In this document: one piece after another, positions 1 to 5,733 of the stretch
Layout of the letters: the number at the start of each line of letters is the position of its first letter
How positions within the stretch are numbered: the first letter of the stretch is position 1
Source: an uncultured Moraxella sp.
Lineage (GTDB): Bacteria > Pseudomonadota > Gammaproteobacteria > Pseudomonadales > Moraxellaceae
DNA: 13,015 bases
NCBI GenBank assembly: GCA_937889485.1
Contig: CALAPG010000014.1
Location: forward strand, 1 to 13,015
Direction of reading: 5' to 3'
Notes under the pieces: model-generated
Seen by the model: only the letters and a program-made list of their open reading frames with translations
What the model was told of the DNA's origin: nothing
Database searches by the model: none
Made by a program: the position numbers and the translations under genes

Positions 1-1237
1 GGCTGGCGTAAAGCGGTAATGATAGCGCAATTTGTTCGGTCATTACATTGTTAGAGTGCTGGTTGATGTCTTTGATTTGCTCGCTTAAGGGGTTGGACGC
101 CACGTAGCCAATAAGCCGCGGTGTTTGCGGTGCTTTTACCCAATTCAAATACCCTCTTACATACCACGGTAGCGCGGTGGATAGCGGTTTTTGCAGGCTC
201 AGTAAGCGCTCATCATCGGCAAAGCGGATATCTCCTTGAAAGTTTGGTAAGATTTTTTGCCAATCGGCGCTGATTTGTTTTTTGATTAGCGCGTCGCCAT
301 CAGGGAAGGTTAAATAGCGTTCTTGTTTGCCGCAGTGGATAGAGGGTAAGGTGTTAAAGGACAATTGAGTTGGGCTAAGGTTGGCAATCCAATCATCTTG
401 ACTGGTATTACAAGGCTGCTGGCTACTGCTCAAAGTGCTGGGGTAGGAAAAATCTGCCAGTAGCGGCGATACACTGACTTGATAATCTTGAGTTTGGCTG
501 GCGGTTGGCTGACTGGCAGTATTTGTTGATTTGGCAGTGGTGGCGGCTGTCGTTACAATGGGCTCAAGTGTGACTTTGAGTGTACCAAAATCGGTGAGTA
601 GCGCATTGGGCTGGGCATTGTACGGTCTTAACCCTTTGCCATCAAACGCATTTACATCAAATTTTACATCACGAAATTGGCGGTTATCAATGATCAAATT
701 GCCATCTACGCGTTCAATGCCTTGAGATTTTATCATGCTAAGCAGCGCCGACAATTGCGTATTTTCTAGTTTGGGCGCGCCGCTCCCTGCCACGATGATA
801 TCGCCATATAAAGTACCGCGCCACACGACCCCATGCTGATACAGTTTGGTTTGCCATACAAAATCTTTACCCAGTGTGTCTAACGCAATATAGGTAGGAA
901 TGAGCTTTTGGGTGGAGGCCGGTGTTCTTGGGGTATTTGGGTGATAGCTGATCAGTGTGTCATTGGCGCTTGGCGCGTTGGCTGATTGCGCGGCAGGGGC
1001 GGCGTCTAGCGGCTGCACCACCATGCTCAGGCTATCGGCAGGGATATTGGCGGCGCTCAGTTTTGCCATAATCGCCTCAGGTAGGGGCTTTTCTGCCAAT
1101 GCGACTGGCAAGATGGCGGGTGTATGAGCATCTAGCGCATAACTGTTTGTCGCACCCACCCCCATAAACAGTGCCAAAACAACTCGGCGATGGTGACGGC
1201 AGCAGCGATAAAAAAAGCAGGGCAGGGAATATTTCAT
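1..1237 (-). CDS. dacB: D-alanyl-D-alanine carboxypeptidase/endopeptidase PBP4 (DacB), C-terminus cut off by window edge
   Basis: Periplasmic penicillin-binding protein 4 (peptidase S13 family), which trims and cleaves peptidoglycan cross-links. The minus frame is open from the ATG at 1237 to the edge, 412 residues. An N-terminal signal is visible: a basic stretch ending HHRR (15-18), a hydrophobic run VVLALFMGVGA (19-29) and a likely cleavage after NSYA (about 34). The catalytic SxxK is STQK at 108-111, inside PASTQKLIPTYIALDTLG, and the second motif SxN is SNN at 395-397, followed by VMTEQIALSL, a pattern typical of this family. The long stretch between the two motifs corresponds to the inserted domains of PBP4. 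The KTG motif and roughly the last 80-100 residues lie beyond the window. The ATG at 1237 has only a weak ribosome site; TTG codons at 1259-1267 are in frame but would dilute the signal peptide. The n-region is unusually rich in Cys, His and Arg. Confidence 0.92.
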   Translation of the reverse strand, partial: MKYSLPCFFYRCCRHHRRVVLALFMGVGATNSYALDAHTPAILPVALAEKPLPEAIMAKLSAANIPADSLSMVVQPLDAAPAAQSANAPSANDTLISYHPNTPRTPASTQKLIPTYIALDTLGKDFVWQTKLYQHGVVWRGTLYGDIIVAGSGAPKLENTQLSALLSMIKSQGIERVDGNLIIDNRQFRDVKFDVNAFDGKGLRPYNAQPNALLTDFGTLKVTLEPIVTTAATTAKSTNTASQPTASQTQDYQVSVSPLLADFSYPSTLSSSQQPCNTSQDDWIANLSPTQLSFNTLPSIHCGKQERYLTFPDGDALIKKQISADWQKILPNFQGDIRFADDERLLSLQKPLSTALPWYVRGYLNWVKAPQTPRLIGYVASNPLSEQIKDINQHSNNVMTEQIALSLPLYAS

Positions 1238-1267
1238 GAGCGTATCTTGACCAAAGAGCAACAACAA

Positions 1268-1302
1268 AAAAGGTAAAAATAGCCACCCAACCACAGGGTG
1301 GC
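1268..1302 (-). terminator. terminator-like hairpin in the dacB leader
   Basis: Read on the minus strand, a perfect 7-bp stem GCCACCC/GGGTGGC (1302-1296 with 1288-1282) encloses a 7-nt loop and is followed by TATTTTTACC and then six T. It lies about 45 nt upstream of the dacB start codon and no minus-strand gene ends nearby, so it would act inside the dacB leader (attenuation) or block read-through. The stem is clear; the function is inferred. Confidence 0.45.
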
Positions 1303-1511
1303 AAAATCAGCTGACAAGATAGCCCTTTTTTATTCAAAAAGCTACTATCTCGCCCATCAATCCCTATGACCCACATGACCACAATAGATGGATGAATAGA
1401 TGAATGCATAAAACTTGATTAAAATTGTGAAAAAGGGTTACGAAACTAAAAAAAACCGATAAACATGGCACGATTCTGTTGCAATTTTCTACAGATTGTT
1501 TTGGTGCGATT

Positions 1512-1520
1512 TGCTACACT
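1512..1520 (+). promoter_or_regulatory. extended -10 promoter for the lipoprotein gene
   Basis: TG at 1512-1513, one base, then TACACT at 1515-1520 form an extended -10 (TGnTACACT). No good -35 stands 16-18 bases upstream, as is common with extended -10 promoters. Transcription would start near 1527, giving a leader of about 155 nt. A near-identical element (TGCTACAAT) precedes hemJ in this window. Confidence 0.45.
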
Positions 1521-1531
1521 AGTGTGTTACT

Positions 1532-1559
1532 GCCGCCGTTTTATTGAATAGACGGTGGC
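1532..1559 (+). promoter_or_regulatory. leader hairpin 1 upstream of the lipoprotein gene
   Basis: GCCGCCGT (1532-1539) can pair with ACGGTGGC (1552-1559) over 8 bp, with one G-U pair in RNA and a 12-nt loop. It begins directly after the predicted transcription start. A second smaller stem, TGGGC/GCCCA at 1644-1659 with a 6-nt loop, sits about 23 nt before the ATG at 1683. No T-tract follows either, so they are not obvious terminators. Confidence 0.35.
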
Positions 1560-1682
1560 GCATTTAGTTTGGGCTTTGTTTATTTTATCTACCCACCCAA
1601 CCCTATACGGGTGACATTGGCGCCTCATACCAACCAATGCCGCTGGGCGTGCTTGCCCATTTATTCCCACTAATTTTGAGAT

Positions 1683-2414
1683 ATGCCATTGAGACCATTT
1701 ATGTTACACAAATCCATTGCTACCCTAAGCGCTATCGGCGTTGTATGTGCCATGAGCGCTTGTTCTCCAAAAGACAATAAAAGCAGCACTGCCCCTGCTT
1801 CTAGCACCGCAAGCACCCCTGCCACTGTTACCGCTAGTGCGCCCGTGGTAGTGGCATCGGCGGTTACCATTCAAACTGCCAGCACTGTGGCCAGCACCGC
1901 GTCTGATGCCCCAACCGTCGTCACCCCTGCAGCGGCACAGCAGGCTGCCAATAGCAGTGCGCCTGCTACAACTGCAACGCCCAACTTAGCATTAAAAGAA
2001 GATTTGACCAAACTGTTCAAGACACTAAATGAGCTTGACCGCAACACCCAAGCAAAACAGGCAGAAATGGCAAAAAAAATGCAAAATGCCAAGACTCCAG
2101 CCGACCAACAGGCATTTTTTAAAGAAGTGGTGGCTCAGCTAGACTTACAAAAAGCCACGTTAAACAAACTGCAGTTTGGTGACTCACGCGTTGCACAAAC
2201 CCGTGACAAAATGGTAGAAAGCATCACCAATAGCCGCAGCGGCACAGCCGAGCTGATTAAAAAGCCCAATGCCACCCCTGAAACCAACCCCGAAATCGCT
2301 AAATCCATGGAAACCGCACAAAAATCTGCCGAAGAAGCGCGTGCCATGTTGATGAAGCTAACCGAAGAAGCAGGCATTAAGCCAAATGCCGCGCCTGCCG
2401 CTAGCAAAAAATAA
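1683..2414 (+). CDS. putative lipoprotein of unknown function, Ala/Ser/Thr-rich linker and helical C-terminal part
   Basis: I do not recognise this protein. The N-terminus has a lipoprotein signal: Lys10, a hydrophobic segment IATLSAIGVVCAM and the lipobox MSAC with Cys27 as the expected lipidation site. The ATG at 1701 (Met7) would give a more usual 20-residue signal with Cys at 21 and is probably the better start; neither ATG has a strong ribosome site. Residues 28-98 are a low-complexity linker of Ala, Ser, Thr, Val and Pro. Residues 100-235 are charged and predicted helical, with many Lys, Glu, Gln and Ala (LKEDLTKLFKTLNELDRNTQ, then MAKKMQNAKTPADQQAF), so a coiled-coil or helical bundle is likely; the end is again Ala/Pro-rich with a Lys-Lys tail. 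The next residue after Cys27 is Ser, not Asp, which fits outer-membrane sorting. It is transcribed alone, divergent from dacB, and ends facing the exonuclease gene. Confidence 0.8.
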   Translation: MPLRPFMLHKSIATLSAIGVVCAMSACSPKDNKSSTAPASSTASTPATVTASAPVVVASAVTIQTASTVASTASDAPTVVTPAAAQQAANSSAPATTATPNLALKEDLTKLFKTLNELDRNTQAKQAEMAKKMQNAKTPADQQAFFKEVVAQLDLQKATLNKLQFGDSRVAQTRDKMVESITNSRSGTAELIKKPNATPETNPEIAKSMETAQKSAEEARAMLMKLTEEAGIKPNAAPAASKK

Positions 2415-2449
2415 ACTAAGCGTTGATTAGCAGTCAATTGCTTCATAAG

Positions 2450-2474
2450 CCAAGCCTTTGGGTTAAAGGCTTGG
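2450..2474. terminator. strong hairpin between convergent genes
   Basis: CCAAGCCTTT (2450-2459) and AAAGGCTTGG (2465-2474) form a perfect 10-bp stem with a 5-nt loop, 35 bases after the lipoprotein stop codon. It sits between two convergent genes and is symmetric, so it could stop transcription from both sides. No T-tract follows on either strand, so intrinsic termination is uncertain; it may instead protect transcript 3' ends. Confidence 0.5.
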
Positions 2475-2488
2475 TCATTGGTCACGAT

Positions 2489-2518
2489 AATACCTCGCGG
2501 TGCAAGGTTATTTTATTT
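2489..2518 (+). terminator. possible second terminator for the lipoprotein gene
   Basis: An imperfect stem (AATACCT with AGGTTATT, one bulge, at 2489-2495 and 2505-2512) is followed by the T-rich run TTATTTTATTT. The T-run overlaps the last codons of the exonuclease gene on the other strand. Confidence 0.35.
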
Positions 2519-3172
2519 GGTAGATGCTAGTTGATAAAGGTGGGTAAATAGCATGGCAGTCATGATGGCGTCATTGAGAGCATCATGCGCAGGCAATCGC
2601 GGAATATGGTAGTCATCCATGAGCGCAGTCAGGTGCTTGCGATTGGCGATATAATCAGGATGACGGCACGTCTTTTGGCGCTGCTGCTGCTCTAATAAGC
2701 TGACATCAATTAGGCGATTTGCCAGTTCGACCCCCAAAAATGGTTTGACGATCGTATTCAAAAATGCCATATCCATATCCACACAAAACCCAATCATCGG
2801 ACGATTTTTGAGCATGGGTAACAACCTACTAAGCATGGCGTCATAGCTAAGCCCATTTTCTACATCCATGGGTCTGAGCCCATGCACCACAATGCTGTCA
2901 TGACTGGGCATAACAGGTGGGCGACACACCAGTGCTAAGGCGCTATCGGTATCAATTTCAAAATGCTGGTGCACGCGGCGAATCACCACTGCCCCGACGC
3001 TCAGCACATGGTCCTTTTTGGGATTGAGCCCCGTCATCTCAAGGTCTAGGCTCACCCACTCGTTGACAGGTTCGGTAGCAAACAAGTAGCCAAATTCAGG
3101 TTTGGTTAGTTGTTTTTTTTGGCGCTCAAGTTGATTACCCCTTCCCCATAGATTTTTTAGCGCATGAAACAT
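2513..3172 (-). CDS. DnaQ-like (DEDDh) 3'-5' exonuclease
   Basis: A 219-residue exonuclease of the RNase T/DnaQ superfamily. All the DEDDh residues can be placed: D43 and E45 in SLDLEMTGLNP (Exo I), D134 in GFCVDMDMAFLN (Exo II), and H196 with D201 in PAHDALNDAIMTA (Exo III, the HxxxxD form), which are the metal-binding and general-base residues. It should remove nucleotides from 3' ends with two metal ions. Length and the basic N-terminal 25 residues (LWGRGNQLERQKKQ) resemble the stand-alone PolC-type/epsilon-like exonucleases rather than the replicative epsilon subunit, since no clear C-terminal polymerase-binding tail is seen. It follows the DUF294 protein gene with a 21-nt gap, so the two are probably co-transcribed. 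The true substrate (DNA repair intermediates or RNA) cannot be read from the sequence. Confidence 0.88.
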   Translation of the reverse strand: MFHALKNLWGRGNQLERQKKQLTKPEFGYLFATEPVNEWVSLDLEMTGLNPKKDHVLSVGAVVIRRVHQHFEIDTDSALALVCRPPVMPSHDSIVVHGLRPMDVENGLSYDAMLSRLLPMLKNRPMIGFCVDMDMAFLNTIVKPFLGVELANRLIDVSLLEQQQRQKTCRHPDYIANRKHLTALMDDYHIPRLPAHDALNDAIMTAMLFTHLYQLASTK

Positions 3173-3193
3173 GGTTTTTCTCTAAAGTCGTTA

Positions 3194-5071
3194 TCAAAAA
3201 ATATCTAACCGATAATGATGGGTAATAAAGCCTTTAAAATCTTTGACGATGGCAAGGCATTCTTTTAGTAAGTCTTTTTCAAGGGCTGACAACTGATTGG
3301 GGTTGACCGCGCGCGCTGTTTTATCCTCGGTGCTTAAGGCGACATCAAGCCGTTTTGCCATAAAAAAATCCAATGCCTCGGCAAGATTTTGTGCCATCGT
3401 GTCTGCAATCACGCTACGTGCCGCTAGCTGTTGTAAGCGGCGTTTGGTGTTGCTATCGGCTATGTCATACTCTAGCGCCAGTGCGCGCACGCCATGCACA
3501 ATGGGGAAAATTCCTGCTTTTTTGAGGTCAATATCACTATCGCTACCGCCCACAAACTTTTGCCACCAATGGCTGCTATCCCCAAATTGCAACATGGGCT
3601 TGGCAAAACGGTTAATAAAATTACTGGTTGTGGCGTTATGAGCCGCCACTTGCCAATGTTTTTGCAGCTGCTCCAATAATTTGATATCACCGCAAACAAA
3701 ATGGGCATCTACCAAGGTGGCAATCCACATCATGTCTTCACTGCTGCCGCTAGCATACCAATGGGAGATTTGTTTTTCAAAGGCGGTCAAGGTTTTTCGC
3801 CAACGCTCATGGCTTAGCATGATACCGCCCTCACAATATGGATAGCCCATGGTGGCAAGCGCGTCATTAAATTGTGTCGCATAGTTTGGTAAATGCGCAT
3901 CTTTAAAGCCATTGCGCAAAATAAGCGCATTGTCTTGGTCGGTACGCATAATTTGTTCACCGCGCCCTTCTGAACCCATGACAATCAAACAAGTATTATG
4001 AAATGTCAGTGCAGGGACAATTAGCTGCCAGACTTTGGCAAATACTTGTAGGTTTAGGCTTTGCACCATGCGGCTAATCACGTGGGTTTTGATGCCGTTG
4101 GCATGCTGTTCACGGATAAACTTGCCAATTAGCTCAACCGCGGTAGCAACTTCATCCAAAGTTTGTGCCTGCTCAATACGCGCAACAATCAAGTTTGAAT
4201 GATTACTTAAAAAACTAAGCAGCTCGGTTTGTCCTAGCACCCCGACAATGGCGCCTTCACTATCAATGATTGGCAAGCGGTGGGTACGTGTTTGCAACAT
4301 GGTCAGTAATGCCTCACTCACATCCTGTCCCATATGCGCTGTGTGCAGCTTAAAATTGGTAAATTTGAGTACAGGCGTTGTGGCAAAATCCGCCTTTTGC
4401 TCAATAGCGCGGCAAACATCGGTCTGGGTAAAAATCCCGACACGCTCAACCTCATCGGCAATCGTGGATTGGTCTACGCCTTCTGCTATGAGCTTATCGC
4501 GCTCTGATTCTGTCATGCCAGTTTTCGCAGTTACCAAAATGTGTTTGATATCAAACTGGTTCATGGCTACCGTGGCATCATAAAGCGTGGCATCCTCATT
4601 TACAAAATGCGCCCGTTTAATATGATGACCCAAATTGGCAATAGGCTGATAAAGTAGTTTTTGTCCCTCACTTTGGGCAAGGCGCGCTTGGTGATGATTG
4701 AGTCTTGCTGATAAATCAGCAAATAATGCGTTTTTGAGGGCAGGATGCTGCTCAGTGACAGTTTCAAGCGCTTGCGCATTGATACGGTATAATAAGCTTT
4801 GCTGCTGGGTAACAAAGCTAAAAGTGACCCCGTTTTTGGCTTTTGTATCAAACCAATCACCTGCACTTAGCCCACAAATCAGTTCGCTACCTTGCAGCTG
4901 CTGGAGCTGACCTTTTAAAATAATAAAAAAGTCCCCTTGCCAGTCACTAGGTAACGGTTGTAGGTTGTCCAAATACACAATTTTGCTATGCTGCTGGAGA
5001 TGGCTGCGTGCCTGTGGGCTCAGTGCATCAAAGGGCGGTTGGCGTAAATAGCCGATATCAGAACCACTCAT
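3194..5071 (-). CDS. cyclic-nucleotide-binding/CBS-pair/DUF294 nucleotidyltransferase-like protein
   Basis: A 625-residue cytoplasmic protein of four parts: a cNMP-binding-like domain (about 15-125), a CBS pair (about 150-290; MNQFDIKHILVTA and THRLPIIDSEGAIVGVLG are the two CBS cores), a DUF294 nucleotidyltransferase-like domain (about 300-435) and a DUF294 C-terminal helical domain (about 475-620). The transferase signature is intact: GSEGRGEQ at 366-373 and TDQDNAL at 377-383, the latter carrying the acidic metal ligands, as in GlnD-type enzymes. The family is thought to respond to a nucleotide ligand and perhaps modify a partner protein; the substrate is unknown. The cNMP domain is divergent and lacks an obvious full phosphate-binding cassette, so real cAMP binding is doubtful. 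The start at 5071 is supported by AAGGA seven bases upstream. First gene of an operon with the exonuclease; promoter at 5167-5195. Confidence 0.88.
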   Translation of the reverse strand: MSGSDIGYLRQPPFDALSPQARSHLQQHSKIVYLDNLQPLPSDWQGDFFIILKGQLQQLQGSELICGLSAGDWFDTKAKNGVTFSFVTQQQSLLYRINAQALETVTEQHPALKNALFADLSARLNHHQARLAQSEGQKLLYQPIANLGHHIKRAHFVNEDATLYDATVAMNQFDIKHILVTAKTGMTESERDKLIAEGVDQSTIADEVERVGIFTQTDVCRAIEQKADFATTPVLKFTNFKLHTAHMGQDVSEALLTMLQTRTHRLPIIDSEGAIVGVLGQTELLSFLSNHSNLIVARIEQAQTLDEVATAVELIGKFIREQHANGIKTHVISRMVQSLNLQVFAKVWQLIVPALTFHNTCLIVMGSEGRGEQIMRTDQDNALILRNGFKDAHLPNYATQFNDALATMGYPYCEGGIMLSHERWRKTLTAFEKQISHWYASGSSEDMMWIATLVDAHFVCGDIKLLEQLQKHWQVAAHNATTSNFINRFAKPMLQFGDSSHWWQKFVGGSDSDIDLKKAGIFPIVHGVRALALEYDIADSNTKRRLQQLAARSVIADTMAQNLAEALDFFMAKRLDVALSTEDKTARAVNPNQLSALEKDLLKECLAIVKDFKGFITHHYRLDIF

Positions 5072-5166
5072 ATCACAATCCTTGTTATGAGTTTTGTTGA
5101 AAAAAGCCTGTCAGTTAGGGCACAATAGCCTGCCACAATCACCAACAATCGCTGATTAGTACCGTT

Positions 5167-5195
5167 ATTATAAACAAAGCCAGCGCCACCAACAA
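5167..5195 (-). promoter_or_regulatory. sigma70-type promoter for the DUF294/exonuclease operon
   Basis: On the minus strand TTGTTG (5195-5190), a 17-bp spacer and a perfect TATAAT (5172-5167) precede the start codon at 5071. Transcription would start near 5160, leaving a leader of about 90 nt. Confidence 0.6.
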
Positions 5196-5210
5196 TCGAC
5201 TTTTATGACA

Positions 5211-5231
5211 CTATAACGTATTACGCTATAG
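5211..5231. repeat. near-perfect 21-bp palindrome, possible operator
   Basis: CTATAACGTA (5211-5220), a central T, then TACGCTATAG (5222-5231): nine of ten positions in each arm are complementary. It lies in the divergent spacer, upstream of the -35 of the DUF294 operon (centre about 26 bases before it) and about 107 bases before the small membrane protein gene. The position fits a dimeric regulator site; no regulator can be named. Confidence 0.5.
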
Positions 5232-5327
5232 CGGCGAAATTTTTGCCATCGTGGGCAGCGGTTTAATAACCCCCTGACAGCCTGCACAGTTTGTCCCCAT
5301 AACCAACCAAATAGGAGCATTGACGCC

Positions 5328-5537
5328 TTGAATTATCTCGGATTATTAGGTATAGGGCTGGGTATTTTAACCTTTGTTATCGCTTTGATTAGTTTAGTGA
5401 TCGCTTTGGTGAGCAAAGAAGCCATGGTCAAAGCCAAAACCAAACGGCTGGTACTCATCATGTTGCCCATCGCGCTACTGCTATTAGTGGTAGGCATTCG
5501 CTTGACCACGGCAACCTTATCCTCTCAAAGTCTGTAA
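5328..5537 (+). CDS. small two-helix membrane protein of unknown function
   Basis: A 69-residue protein with two hydrophobic segments, about 3-28 (LGLLGIGLGILTFVIALISLVIALV) and about 41-57 (LVLIMLPIALLLLVVGI), separated by a basic loop SKEAMVKAKTKR. The positive-inside rule puts the loop in the cytoplasm and both ends outside. The start is a TTG; it is supported by AGGAG at 5313-5317, ten bases upstream, and no ATG or GTG start is available in frame before the first helix. I do not recognise a family. It is transcribed alone, divergent from the DUF294 operon, and a terminator follows at 5664-5695. The composition and clean helix-loop-helix design make it a likely real gene, but it could be a spurious hydrophobic frame. 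Confidence 0.65.
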   Translation: MNYLGLLGIGLGILTFVIALISLVIALVSKEAMVKAKTKRLVLIMLPIALLLLVVGIRLTTATLSSQSL

Positions 5538-5661
5538 AAACCTATATGGATGATGCTATTGCCACAACCGCACAGAGATTGCAGGCTTGGTTGAACGGTA
5601 TTTTTTGTTCAGCGCGGTTAATGATGAGTGGACGCTAAGCCACCTGCTGCTTTTTGCCATT

Positions 5662-5697
5662 AAAAAACCCAGTTGACGGTTGTGAACTGGGTTTTGG
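5662..5697. terminator. bidirectional intrinsic terminator between the small membrane protein gene and rapA
   Basis: AAAACCCAGTT (5664-5674) and AACTGGGTTTT (5685-5695) form a perfect 11-bp stem with a 10-nt loop. On the minus strand the stem ends in six T (5667-5662), an excellent terminator for rapA, whose stop is 39 bases before the stem. On the plus strand four T end the stem, so it probably also ends the small membrane protein transcript. Confidence 0.85.
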
Positions 5698-5733
5698 TTG
5701 ACGGCTTTTGATGGGTGGGTAAAGCGGGCAAAA

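Larger units (their letters stand above)
1238..1682. other. divergent intergenic region between dacB and the lipoprotein gene
   Basis: This 445-base spacer holds no convincing gene. It contains the dacB leader hairpin (1268-1302), an imperfect AT-rich dyad at 1318-1349 (GATAG/CTATC outer arms, TTTTT/AAAAA inner arms), a very AT-rich stretch at 1405-1465, and the promoter and structured leader of the lipoprotein gene from 1512 on. A minus-strand reading frame covering 1077-1409 is mostly a shadow of dacB in another frame. Confidence 0.7.

Noticed and set aside
1077..1409. 110-codon minus frame starting MHSSIHPSIV
   Set aside because: It overlaps the dacB start in another frame and is Cys/Pro-rich in a way typical of shadow frames; dacB has strong family motifs.
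1637..1780. 47-codon plus frame from ATG 1637 overlapping the lipoprotein start, possible upstream ORF
   Set aside because: No ribosome site, odd composition (many Cys, Tyr, Arg), out of frame with a gene that has a clear lipobox.
1871..2485. Long minus-strand frames opposite the lipoprotein gene
   Set aside because: They mirror Ala/Thr-rich codons on the plus strand; the plus frame has a signal peptide and sensible composition.
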